A stretch of DNA of 64,000 nt from positions 1 to 64,000 of the forward strand of contig NZ_RKRG01000001.1 of the NCBI RefSeq assembly GCF_003814835.1. Reading direction: 5' to 3'. Numbering within the stretch: position 1 is the stretch's first letter; each line of letters begins with the position of its first letter. Below are positions 18,143 through 27,096 of this stretch, piece by piece. A program made the position numbers and the translations under genes. Under the pieces are notes generated by a model that was not told where the DNA came from, searched no databases, and saw only the letters and a list, made by a program, of their open reading frames with translations. This DNA is from Methanobrevibacter gottschalkii DSM 11977. GTDB taxonomy: Archaea; Methanobacteriota; Methanobacteria; Methanobacteriales; Methanobacteriaceae.

Positions 18143-19198
18143 ATGGTTAGTGAATTTACAGTATTTGGTTCATGTACTTGCAGAGATATCTTTAATAGTA
18201 CGATTAATAAAAACTATAAAGATTATTTCCATATAAATCCCTCAGGAATTAGAGTATCATACATTAGTTTAATGCATCCACCAGTTGACTACACAGAAGA
18301 ATCATTGATAATACATCCTGAAACAAAAAAAAACATTAACTTCAGCAATTGGATTAAACAAGATTTAGATAAAAGTTTTTTAAATGAACTTAAAAAAAAT
18401 AAATCAGAATATCTTATTATAGATACTTATTACGATGTTAATTTCGGCATTATTGAATTTGAAAATAAAAATTATATTACAAACAATTTACATATTGATA
18501 AAACTGAATTCTATAAAAACCTAAATTATAAAAAAGTAATGACAATTCAATCTAATAAAAATGAATATTTAAAATTATGGAAGGAAAATTGTAATCTATT
18601 TTTTAATTTTTTAGAAAAATATTGTCCTGATACTAAAATCATATTAAATCCCACCAGACATGTTACTAATTTAATCAGAGCAGATGGAACAATATCTGAA
18701 ATGGGCATATATAAAAAGATAAGTGAAAAATATAACCCATATAGAGATTTATTAGACAGTCATATTATTGAAAATTTCAATGTTGATGTATTATATTTTG
18801 ATGAAAACACTCTTGCATCCGAAAATAGTATTTGGGGTGCTTCATCATTACATTATAATACCTCATATTTTATGGATGTTACAAAACAATTGAATGAATT
18901 TATAAAAAGAAACAAAATATTAGATAATGCAAATGAAAAAAGATTAAATAATTTATTTAAAAAACAAAACAGAAATTTGTTAACATTTAAAATCCAATTA
19001 AATAACAATGAGAAAATTAACAAAATAGTGCATAAATTCAAACAAAACAATACCTATAAAAACCTTCTGAAAAATAATAATGAAATAACAAATAATATCA
19101 CAGAATTAAAAGACATATTAACTTCGAATGAATATGCATTTTTAAATTCTATAAATAACAGTAAATTATCACAAATCAAACAATTAAAATTGAAATAA
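18143..19198 (+). CDS. DUF6270 domain protein (SGNH-like)
   Basis: The 351-aa product is counted from the ATG at 18143, chosen because GGGTG lies six bases upstream; the upstream ATG at 18131 overlaps that ribosome binding site. The N-terminal FTVFGSCTCRDIF and the late HYNTSYFMDVT are characteristic for DUF6270, in which GSC and a C-terminal His resemble SGNH-hydrolase blocks. It also contains LIIDTYYDVNFGI and ILNPTRHVTN. After about residue 260 a Lys/Asn-rich helical tail follows. DUF6270 proteins are repeatedly found in polysaccharide loci and may modify glycans, though the reaction is not known. It precedes the ABC exporter and may belong to the same unit, separated by a MITE. Confidence 0.75.
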   Translation: MVSEFTVFGSCTCRDIFNSTINKNYKDYFHINPSGIRVSYISLMHPPVDYTEESLIIHPETKKNINFSNWIKQDLDKSFLNELKKNKSEYLIIDTYYDVNFGIIEFENKNYITNNLHIDKTEFYKNLNYKKVMTIQSNKNEYLKLWKENCNLFFNFLEKYCPDTKIILNPTRHVTNLIRADGTISEMGIYKKISEKYNPYRDLLDSHIIENFNVDVLYFDENTLASENSIWGASSLHYNTSYFMDVTKQLNEFIKRNKILDNANEKRLNNLFKKQNRNLLTFKIQLNNNEKINKIVHKFKQNNTYKNLLKNNNEITNNITELKDILTSNEYAFLNSINNSKLSQIKQLKLK

Positions 19199-19239
19199 AT
19201 GTATAACAATCGTAAAACCTTATACGATAAACTATAAAA

Positions 19240-19247
19240 TTAAATAT
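19240..19247. repeat. Target duplication of MITE A copy 2
   Basis: TTAAATAT is repeated exactly at 19422-19429, flanking the MITE. Confidence 0.85.
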
Positions 19248-19421
19248 GGCTATTTCAAAAACTTGTGTGATAACTAATTTTTCGGTTAATCAATTCATTT
19301 AAATTTTTCAAAATAACAGATTAATTAGCTTTAAATTATAAAAATAACTCCAAAATATTAAGAAAATGTTTTGAATAAAAAACTTGCAGATATTTAAATC
19401 ACACAAGTTTTTGAAAGTGCC
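19248..19421 (-). mobile_element. MITE family A, copy 2 (174 bp)
   Basis: The ends GGCTATTTCAAAAACTTGTG and (reverse complement) GGCACTTTCAAAAACTTGTG are inverted repeats of more than 20 bp. A perfect 8-bp target duplication TTAAATAT surrounds it. Its reverse complement aligns with the element at 7851-8038. It lies between the DUF6270 gene and the ABC permease; nothing else is recognisable in 19199-19504. Confidence 0.9.
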
Positions 19422-19504
19422 TTAAATATTCTTAATTACATTAATATATATCTTAAAATAAAATATTAAATAATTAATATAGAAATTATGAAAATGTGGG
19501 ATTT

Positions 19505-20275
19505 ATGAGTTTAATCAAAGAAAATGAAATTTTTTTATTTGAAGAGATTGTTAAAAAAAATTTTGCTTCAAAATATAAAGGTTCAGTATTAGGAATATTA
19601 TGGAGTGTATTAAAACCATTACTCATCATGATTTTGTTAACAATAATCTTTTCTACTCTATTTGGAGGCAGTATTAAGAATTATCCTGTTTATTTTTTGT
19701 CTGCAAAATGTATTTTTGATTTTTTTACTGCTGGAACTAATAGTGCTATGAATGCGATCAAAGGAAATAAGAATATATTGAAAAGAACTGCTGCTCCTAA
19801 ACATGCTTTTGTATTAGGAAGCATTATCGCAGAGTTTATCAACTTTTTAATCACATTAGTTATTTTAGTGGCAGTCATGATTGTAACAAAAGCACCATTT
19901 AATATTAATACAATCCCTTTCACAATATTGCCGATTATATCATTATTAATGATGATTACAGGCATTGGATTTATATTATCCATATTATGTGTTTATTATA
20001 CAGATATACAACATTTATGGAGTGTTGTAACATTAATGGCCATGTATGCATCTGCAATATTTTATCCAATGGATATTATTCCAGAACCCTACCATCAATA
20101 TATGATTTTAAATCCTATTTTTTGGATTATTGATCAATTTAGACATATGACACTATGGCAAAGTATGCCATCTACATTAAATTTAATAAATTCATTAGTT
20201 TTATCAACAATAATATTAGTGATTGGAATAATTGTATATATAGTGTACGAAAAAAAGGTTGCAATGAGATTCTAG
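19505..20275 (+). CDS. ABC-2 type polysaccharide export permease (TagG/Wzm type)
   Basis: The 256-aa integral membrane protein has about six hydrophobic segments (near 35-60, 60-80, 105-135, 140-165, 170-190 and 225-250). The N-terminal amphipathic stretch FEEIVKKNFASKYKGSVLGILWSVLKP is the hallmark of the O-antigen/teichoic-acid export family. With the ATPase that follows 10 bp later it should form the transporter that moves a lipid-linked polymer across the membrane. I prefer the ATG at 19505 (MSLIKENE), with GTGGGAT upstream, over the GTG at 19496. It is the probable exit for the product of the 1-18 kb glycan genes. Confidence 0.9.
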   Translation: MSLIKENEIFLFEEIVKKNFASKYKGSVLGILWSVLKPLLIMILLTIIFSTLFGGSIKNYPVYFLSAKCIFDFFTAGTNSAMNAIKGNKNILKRTAAPKHAFVLGSIIAEFINFLITLVILVAVMIVTKAPFNINTIPFTILPIISLLMMITGIGFILSILCVYYTDIQHLWSVVTLMAMYASAIFYPMDIIPEPYHQYMILNPIFWIIDQFRHMTLWQSMPSTLNLINSLVLSTIILVIGIIVYIVYEKKVAMRF

Positions 20276-20285
20276 AGGGTTTAAA

Positions 20286-21395
20286 ATGAATAAAAGAGAT
20301 AAAATAAAAACAAATCTAATTAAAAAATATAATATTTCCCCAGAAGAATCTGAAATTCTATTAACTAAAATTGAGAAACGAATTGCAAAAGAAAATGCTC
20401 GAAAAAGAGAAATACTCTCTAAAAACATGTTCAATGAATCTAAAGAAGAATTTAATCAACCTGAACATAAAATAAGGAATATTAATTCAGAAACGAATAA
20501 ATATAATGACTTTGAAACTATAACTCAAAACATTTCATCAAAAGAAAGTGAAAAGTTAAAAAAAGAAGAAAATAATAATGTTGATACAATCCTATCAAAT
20601 ATTATTCCCAATTATGATCAAGAGATTTCAATTGAATTAAATAATGTCGATTTAATCTTTGAAGTTGAAACAGATAAAATTGACAATATAAAAGAAAATA
20701 TAATAAGAACTTTGAAAAGAAACAAGTCTAAAAAAACTAAATTTCAAGCATTAAACAATATTTCCTTCAAAATCAACAAAGGAGAAAAAGTAGGAATTAT
20801 TGGATACAATGGAGCGGGAAAATCTACTTTATTAAATGTTATTACTGGAATTTACCCTATAAATAATGGTACTGTAACTACACATGGAAAGATATCACCA
20901 TTACTTTCATTGGGAGCTGGTTTTGACCATAATTATTCTGGAAGAAAAAATATTTATTTAAATGGAGCAGTATTAGGTTACAGTAAAAAATTTTTAGAAG
21001 AAAAAGAAGAAGAAATAATTGAGTTTTCAGAATTAGGAGAATTTATTGATTTCCCTATTAAAAATTATTCATCAGGTATGCTCGCCAAACTAGGTTTCTC
21101 TATAGCAACAATTGTTGAACCAGATATTCTAATAATCGATGAAATTTTAGGAGTTGGAGATGTTAATTTCCAAAGAAAAAGTTCTGATAAAATTAAATCA
21201 TTAATGGATGGTGGTACTACTGTACTTTTAGTATCTCACTCCATACCTCAAATCAGAGAAATATGTGACAAAGCTATTTGGATAGACAAAGGAAAAGTAC
21301 GAGAAATAGGTGAAGTAAATAAAGTCTGTGATCATTATCTTAAAGATGCTGAAAAAGCCAGTAATAAACAATTAGCAAATATTAAATTTAGATAA
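20286..21395 (+). CDS. ABC polysaccharide export ATPase (TagH/Wzt type) with N-terminal extension
   Basis: The 369-aa protein has a normal nucleotide-binding domain from about residue 118: Walker A GYNGAGKST, a TagH/Wzt-typical LLSLGAGFDHNYSGRKNIYLNG, signature YSSGM, Walker B ILIIDEIL followed by GVGD, and the switch HIS in LLVSHS. Residues 1-115 are a very charged, Lys/Glu/Asn-rich extension (KIEKRIAKENARKREIL...) not usual for TagH. The C-terminus stops soon after the domain, so a Wzt-type carbohydrate-binding tail is absent. ATP hydrolysis powers export through the permease encoded immediately upstream. Confidence 0.9.
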   Translation: MNKRDKIKTNLIKKYNISPEESEILLTKIEKRIAKENARKREILSKNMFNESKEEFNQPEHKIRNINSETNKYNDFETITQNISSKESEKLKKEENNNVDTILSNIIPNYDQEISIELNNVDLIFEVETDKIDNIKENIIRTLKRNKSKKTKFQALNNISFKINKGEKVGIIGYNGAGKSTLLNVITGIYPINNGTVTTHGKISPLLSLGAGFDHNYSGRKNIYLNGAVLGYSKKFLEEKEEEIIEFSELGEFIDFPIKNYSSGMLAKLGFSIATIVEPDILIIDEILGVGDVNFQRKSSDKIKSLMDGGTTVLLVSHSIPQIREICDKAIWIDKGKVREIGEVNKVCDHYLKDAEKASNKQLANIKFR

Positions 21396-21601
21396 ATTGT
21401 ATATATTTATTTAATATTTTGCATATCTGTTTTTACTTAATAGAATTGAGATATATTTTAAAAACAACCATTAGATTATATGAAAACTCTTGACAAGTAG
21501 AATACATAATAAAAACAAGATTATTTAACCATATGAATTATTTTTTAAATTATTCAAATCAAACTGATATGTATTGTATTAATCAGAATCATATTTAAAG
21601 A

Positions 21602-21619
21602 GATTCTATAAATAGAATC
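21602..21619. repeat. 18-bp perfect palindrome in the lysC upstream region
   Basis: GATTCTAT-AA-ATAGAATC. It is the only ordered structure I see in the gene-free 21396-21897, and lies about 280 bp before lysC. It could be an operator or a terminator element of the ABC genes; neither is shown. Confidence 0.4.
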
Positions 21620-21897
21620 CATTAAATTTTCAATTGATAAAAATACATAATTTAAATACTGCAAATAGCTATAAAACCATTATTTTTGATATTTAAAATC
21701 ATTTACAATTAATTATTCCAATATTCCCCCAATTGAAACGGAATTTGATACAACATGAATTTTATTATTCCTTATTCAATCAAAAGATTTATAGATTTTC
21801 CTTTGATTTTTTATCATGATAAAATATGTATTTAAAAAATTCATCTAAAACTTTAATAAAAATATCATACATATACTGTAGTATTAGGTGAATTTTA

Positions 21898-23091
21898 ATG
21901 GATTTGATAGTAGCAAAGTTTGGTGGCACTTCTGTTGGAAACGGTAAAAGAATTAGAAAAGCCGCCGAATCAGTGGCAAGGGAATATAAAAAAGGCAGCG
22001 AAATTGTTGTTGTAGTATCGGCAGTTAATAAAACCACTGATGATTTAATAAACATTACAAACGATGCGATTACATGTAATCTTACAGAAAAACAACATGC
22101 TGAAATTGTTGGTATGGGTGAGAGAACTAGTGTTAGACTATTTTCAGCTACTCTTGAATCTTTAGGCATCAAATCCTTATTCATCGATCCGTATTCTGAA
22201 TTATGGCCCATTATTACTGATTCCAATTATATGGAAGCCAGGATTGATCTTGATAAAACCAAAGAGAAAGTTAACAATCTCAAAAGTTTGCTTGATCAGG
22301 GAATCGTTCCGGTTGTCTGTGGATTTTTAGGCAAATGCAAAAATCAGGTTACCACTTTAGGCCGTGGGGGAAGTGACATCACCGCATTTTTAATTGGTGA
22401 ATGTTTGAATGCAACTGAAGTGATTATTGTAACTGATGTAGACGGAGTCCTATCAACTGATCCTCAAAAGATTAGTGAGGCCGAACTTTTAGAAAGCATT
22501 ACTGTTGATGAGATGAAAACACTTGCAACCCATGGTGCCCAGGTTCTACATCCTCATGCACTTGATTATAAACACCCCAAAATTGATGCTAAAATCATCA
22601 ATTACAACAAAGAGGATCTGAAAGCGGAAGGAACTTATATTACCGGTCCTAAGGATTATAAGCCTATTGACTTATATGAGAATCCTGTTGCGTCAATAAC
22701 TATTGTCGGTAAAAGCTTGTTGAACAAAGTGGGAATTGTATCTGCACTTTCAAATATTCTTTTAGAAAATGGAATCAATCTTTTTAAGATGAATCCTCAT
22801 CACAATTCAATAACTGTTTTTATTGACAGTGAAGATGCGGATAAAGCTTATGAGTTATACCATGATCATGTTGTTAAAAGTGAAGATTTAAGTTCCATTT
22901 CACGTGACAAGGACACTGCAATGTTTAGTATTACATCTCCCGAGATTAGTGAGATTACATTAGCTAATCTTTTAACTGAAAATGACATTGATGCTGTTTT
23001 AATCAATTATACGAAAACTGAAATTTTATTATTTGTTGAATGGGAGTTTAAGTATGAAGTTTCCAAATTGCTCAACACTTATAAAAATTAA
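21898..23091 (+). CDS. lysC: Aspartate kinase
   Basis: The 397-aa enzyme catalyses the first step of the aspartate pathway (lysine, threonine, methionine). The N-terminal KFGGTSVGNG is the kinase signature, followed by VVVVSAVNKTTDDL, TLGRGGSDITA (substrate and ATP binding) and VTDVDGVLSTDP. Two ACT domains (from about 270, VASITIVGKSLLNKVGIVSAL, and about 345, TAMFSITSPEISEI) would bind the allosteric amino acid. The ATG follows AGGTGAATTTT, a strong ribosome binding site. It is monofunctional, as usual in methanogens. It stands alone, far from other pathway genes in this window. Confidence 0.95.
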   Translation: MDLIVAKFGGTSVGNGKRIRKAAESVAREYKKGSEIVVVVSAVNKTTDDLINITNDAITCNLTEKQHAEIVGMGERTSVRLFSATLESLGIKSLFIDPYSELWPIITDSNYMEARIDLDKTKEKVNNLKSLLDQGIVPVVCGFLGKCKNQVTTLGRGGSDITAFLIGECLNATEVIIVTDVDGVLSTDPQKISEAELLESITVDEMKTLATHGAQVLHPHALDYKHPKIDAKIINYNKEDLKAEGTYITGPKDYKPIDLYENPVASITIVGKSLLNKVGIVSALSNILLENGINLFKMNPHHNSITVFIDSEDADKAYELYHDHVVKSEDLSSISRDKDTAMFSITSPEISEITLANLLTENDIDAVLINYTKTEILLFVEWEFKYEVSKLLNTYKN

Positions 23092-23308
23092 TTATTGACA
23101 TGTTAAACAATTGCAGTAAAATGAACTCTGAAATTGAATCAAATATTTTTCATTTTCAAATAAGGATAATGTTAAAAATAAATACTAAACTACTTTTAAT
23201 TGACTGTAAAATCAACTAAATCAAATGGAAACTTAATAAAAGAAATTTGACTCGAATATGATATTTTAATTGTTGTGATTTACAACTATGCAGTTTTTAA
23301 TAAAAAAA

Positions 23309-23334
23309 TTCGAAGTGCTGCAGGCAACTTCGAA
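23309..23334. repeat. Perfect hairpin between lysC and the TrmB gene
   Basis: Arms TTCGAAGT and ACTTCGAA with a 10-base loop (GCTGCAGGCA). It lies 218 bp after lysC and 173 bp before trmB, in otherwise unstructured A+T-rich DNA. It could be a transcript hairpin or a dimer-binding site. Confidence 0.5.
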
Positions 23335-23411
23335 CGGCATTTCTTTCACAACTTGTTTTTAGCCACTTTATACATTTTAATTTCCTATAATATAAATTAA
23401 ATGGTTTTATT

Positions 23412-23443
23412 TCACATTGTCACTAAACTTATGTAAAATGTGA
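23412..23443. promoter_or_regulatory. Operator-like inverted repeat upstream of the TrmB gene
   Basis: TCACATT and AATGTGA arms separated by 18 bases, 64 bp before the start of the TrmB-family regulator. It may be an autoregulatory site; this is inference from position and symmetry. Confidence 0.45.
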
Positions 23444-23506
23444 CAAAATTTATTTATTGAATAATAAGGAAATTTAAAAACAGATGAGCAATAAGAAGGA
23501 AATTCT

Positions 23507-24289
23507 ATGGAAAACATGATAAATTCACTAAAAAAGTTAGGATTAAACCGTTACGAAGCACTAGCTTATATAGGACTTAACAAAATAAAAACCGGACAGG
23601 CCGATGAAATTTCAGAAGTTTCAAAATTACCACGCTCAAGAATATATGATGTTTTAAAAGAATTGAATAGAAAGGGATTTGTTGAAATTGAAGGTGGAAA
23701 ACCATTAAAATATAAAATAATCCCTCCGAGCAAGATATTTAAAGAAGAAAAAAATAAATTGATTGAGGAACTTGAAAATACTGAAAAAAAGTTGGAAAAG
23801 TTATACAATGATGAATTAGATGAAATCCAAGCTCCAATATGGTTAATTCATTCCAGTGAAAATATTATTGAAAAAGAAGTAGGCATTATCAGAAAAGCTA
23901 GAAAGACAATCACATGCAGCATCGGCTTTTTACTTGAAGGTGAAGGAAAAGCTATGATTAAAGCATTTAATGAAATTCCAAGAAACGTTGAAATCAAAAT
24001 TCTTGCTAATCAGTTCTGTTATGTGAATAATCACAAAATAGACATCATCAAAATATTTAAAGACACAAAATTAGACAATCTGGAAATTATCCCCTCAGAT
24101 TTGCCAATGATGAAATTATTAATTGTTGATGAAAAAGAGCTCATTAGAACATTTACACGTTTTACAGGTGAAAATAATGAGATATTGCCCCAAACAGCAA
24201 TTGGAGTTCACAATACATACGAAGACATTTGCAAAAATTTCAGCAGACACATTCTAAAAGAGTTTGATAAAAACAGACAAGAGAATTAA
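23507..24289 (+). CDS. TrmB-family transcriptional regulator
   Basis: The 260-aa protein starts with a winged helix domain (residues 1-75: LKKLGLNRYEALAYIGLNKI, EISEVSKLPRSRIYDVLKEL, GFVEIEGGKPLKYKII), the TrmB signature. A short coiled coil (about 85-105) follows, then a PLD-like C-terminal domain (IRKARKTITCSIGFLL, NVEIKILANQF, LLIVDEKELIRTFT). TrmB proteins in archaea sense sugars or other metabolites and regulate metabolic genes; the ligand here is unknown. The ATG has AAGGAAATTCT upstream. The gene meets the thioesterase gene tail to tail with a 4-bp overlap. Confidence 0.9.
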   Translation: MENMINSLKKLGLNRYEALAYIGLNKIKTGQADEISEVSKLPRSRIYDVLKELNRKGFVEIEGGKPLKYKIIPPSKIFKEEKNKLIEELENTEKKLEKLYNDELDEIQAPIWLIHSSENIIEKEVGIIRKARKTITCSIGFLLEGEGKAMIKAFNEIPRNVEIKILANQFCYVNNHKIDIIKIFKDTKLDNLEIIPSDLPMMKLLIVDEKELIRTFTRFTGENNEILPQTAIGVHNTYEDICKNFSRHILKEFDKNRQEN

Positions 24290-24705
24290 TCTCTTATTTT
24301 GCTATTTTTCAGTTTAAACCCGGTACCTACAAACTGAGCAACATCACAACCCAAATCATCCGAAATATCTACAATAACAATGGATGATGTTCTGCCACTT
24401 TTACGGCAAGCTGCCTCGGCTATCAGCATGTCCCCCTTTGGAGCGGACAAATAATTAATACTTACCTGCTGAGCAACAGTTAACTGATGGATCTGATTAG
24501 ACAATACTGCAAAAGCAAAATCGGCCAATGTAAATATTACGCCTCCCATTACCCCACCATAAGCATTTCTATGCTCATCATTTAACATTAAAGAACAAAT
24601 AGCTTTGTCTTCTGTTAATTCATCTAATGTAACTCCTGTATTTATTGCAAACTTATCCTTGTAAAAAAATTCACGTGCTTCCTTTAGTGAATTGAAATTA
24701 GCCAT
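24286..24705 (-). CDS. PaaI-type hotdog-fold thioesterase
   Basis: The 139-aa protein matches small acyl-CoA thioesterases: HRNAYGGVMGGVIFTLADFAFAV contains the hotdog helix with the usual catalytic region (HxNxxGGxxGG...D), then VSINYLSAPKGDMLIAEA and FVGTGFKLK. Such enzymes free CoA from aryl- or acyl-CoA; no pathway is visible nearby. A ribosome binding site AGGAGGT lies just before the ATG. It diverges from the acetyltransferase gene at 24781, with which it shares a 75-bp promoter region. Confidence 0.85.
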   Translation of the reverse strand: MANFNSLKEAREFFYKDKFAINTGVTLDELTEDKAICSLMLNDEHRNAYGGVMGGVIFTLADFAFAVLSNQIHQLTVAQQVSINYLSAPKGDMLIAEAACRKSGRTSSIVIVDISDDLGCDVAQFVGTGFKLKNSKIRD

Positions 24706-24780
24706 TTTACTACCTCCTTTTATTAATTGGTAATAATATTAAATAAATTATTGCACAAACTATTAATAAGGAGAAATAAT

Positions 24781-25257
24781 ATGTCCGAGTTAACATTTAA
24801 AATAGCCGAAAGAAAAGATTCCCGATTAATCTTAGAATATATTAAAAAACTTGCAGATTATGAAAAAAGATCAGATGAGGTCATTGCAACTGAAAAATCA
24901 ATTGAAAAATGGATATTCGATGAAAAACAAGCAGAAGTCCTATTTGCTCTTGAAGATAGGCATATAGTCGGATTTGCACTTTATTTCTTAAGCTTTTCAA
25001 CATATATTGGAAATGTGAATATGCATTTAGAAGATTTATTCATTGACCCCGAATATCGGAGAAGAGGATACGGTAAAGCATTGCTTAAAGAGCTTGGAAA
25101 AATAGTAATAGATAGGGATTACGGCAGGTTTGAATGGACTTGCCTTTCATGGAACCGGCCGAGCATTGATTTTTACCTCTCAATTGGTGCAGAACAGAAA
25201 GATTGGGATGTATTCCATTTTACAGGAGATGCGCTAAAAGACTTTGTAAAAGAATGA
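24781..25257 (+). CDS. GNAT-family N-acetyltransferase (SSAT/diamine type)
   Basis: The 158-aa protein is counted from the ATG at 24781, preceded by TAAGGAGAAATAAT; the longer frame from 24727 has no such site. GNAT motifs are complete: FKIAERKDSRLILEYIKKLA, LFALEDRHIVGFALYFLSFS, LEDLFIDPEYRRRGYGKALL (acetyl-CoA loop RRRGYG), and FEWTCLSWNRPSIDFYLSIGA. The arrangement with YEKRSDEV near the N-terminus resembles spermidine/spermine and thialysine acetyltransferases. The substrate is likely an amine but is not proven. Confidence 0.9.
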   Translation: MSELTFKIAERKDSRLILEYIKKLADYEKRSDEVIATEKSIEKWIFDEKQAEVLFALEDRHIVGFALYFLSFSTYIGNVNMHLEDLFIDPEYRRRGYGKALLKELGKIVIDRDYGRFEWTCLSWNRPSIDFYLSIGAEQKDWDVFHFTGDALKDFVKE

Positions 25258-25368
25258 AAACAATCAAAAATCATCAAATGGACAGTGTTTGTTTTATGAT
25301 TCAAAATTACCCCGCGAAACTAACACTTATTAAATGAAAAATAAAAAACTGAAAAATCATAAAGTGTT

Positions 25369-26989
25369 TCAACCAAACATGGCTTCTAATTTCTCTAAAA
25401 TAAATTTATGATTTTTATTATATTCCTCTATTCTAAAAGTATTTATTGCTTCATCAAATAATTTGGAAATGTCAAATGAATGTTGGGAACCATATAAACA
25501 GTTATAACATGAAAATGAATCAAACAGATAAACACTAATCAATAATTCACCGTTGTTGTCTCCAGAATAATTGGACATTAACAGGAGCATTTGTGCATAA
25601 TATATAAAAGCATCATCCAAGTCATCATTAGCAATATAATAATTGCAATAATATATCAAATACTTAGCATAATCATCAAATTCACTTTCAGTGCCTAAGG
25701 ATTTATTTAATTTATCATTAATGAACAATTCTGCTATTTGCTGCATTTCAAGATTTTTATCCGCCCGATTGTAAAATTCTAAAAACTCATGATAATCATA
25801 ATTCAACATGAAACTGTTATAAAATGTTTTAAATTCAAATAACTCATCATCATCCTTAATAAAAATCATATTACCCAATTTAGAGTCCATATCATCAAAC
25901 AATTTATCAAAACTTTCCCTGAAATCAGTGTATTTATTAATAGAATTCTCTTCAAAATCAATATCCCTTATACTTAAACCACACACAACACATGACCTGA
26001 CATAATCCGGAACGGGCATTTCACAAAAAGGACATACATCCACAGCATCATACCCGTCATCAATACTCCAGTCAACTGCATCAATATTTGAAAGTAAATA
26101 CAATATTCTTTGCCTATAAGAAGTTTTGGTTAACTGACCAGAATTTATGCCGTCAACAATATGTTGTCTAATCCTAAATCCATCATCAACACTTAAATTA
26201 AAATGACCTAAACTATCAATAAAGTCCTGGCATAACTCCTCCTCATCCCAATCATATTTTCAATATTTAACATTTCATCAAATTCCCTATCTTTCAGGTC
26301 AACGAATTCGTTGATTATATCAACACTATCTGTCCAGACAGAATATTTATCGTCAAGATATGATTCGGTCACTTTTTTTAGTTTTTTACGGCATTTATAT
26401 TTTTTCAGATCGTACTTTCTAGGTATAGTTACTGCAAAAAAATCAGTGTATTTAATGAAATTACCTGCAGGATCTCTAAACATTACGCCACACAGATCCA
26501 TATCAAATAAATTAGCCTTATAGGGGATGGTATGCTCTGATTTTTTATAAAATTTTTTGATTTTCGGATTTTTATAAATCTCATCAGTATCTACTATAAA
26601 CTTCAAATAGCTTAAAATAAAATTAGACGTTAACTTGATTGCATAATCATTTTTCAACAAACATTGATAAAAGCTTTTGTTGGTTTTCTTGGAAAATATC
26701 TGAAATTGTCCAAAAGAAACAGATTATTTAAATGTTCAAAAAGTAGATTATTTCCCCGATATTCAGGTATTATATATGCTTCATCAATAGCAAAATAATT
26801 CTCAACAATGTCAAATCTCGAAAATGAAATAAAACCAACAACATCGTCTTCAAAACGAATTTCGGTAAATACATCAAAAGACAAGTAATCTAAAATATAA
26901 CCTTCCTTCTCGATAGCTTTAAGAATATGAGGATATTCGTTGAATAACTTATCTTTAAGATTTTTATCTTGAAACAATCCTTCATCCAT
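25369..26989 (-). pseudogene. GNAT-like plus zinc-ribbon protein, broken by two frameshifts
   Basis: Three consecutive open pieces join into one gene of about 540 codons if one base is added at each of two sites. Piece 1 (26989-26654) begins MDEGLFQDKN after GGTGAG and has a GNAT-like core (VVGFISFSRFDI, EAYIIPEYRGNNLLFEHL). After a shift near 26657 piece 2 (to 26208) follows (LKNDYAIKLTSNFILSYL ... MLNIE). After a shift at the T4 run 26257-26260 piece 3 reads KYDWDEEELCQDFIDSLGHF, then a zinc ribbon (CPFC-x9-CVVC) and a long helical tail to 25369. Piece 3 has no own start codon near that join. I do not know the function; the N-terminal GNAT likeness is moderate. Confidence 0.65.
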
Positions 26990-27096
26990 AACATCTCACC
27001 CAATAGTAATTGTAATAAAATCTTACTTGCAAAAATAGTGAAGAACACATATTCCTTTGAAACCATAAAAATGAACATCTTTGTAACATAATTAGG

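Noticed and set aside
7851-19429. Repeats considered as a CRISPR array or CRISPR leader
   Set aside because: Copies are few, far apart, with inverted ends and target duplications; there are no regular spacers and no cas genes in the window.
21396-21897. Riboswitch upstream of lysC
   Set aside because: No lysine-riboswitch-like or other conserved folded pattern is recognisable, only one palindrome.
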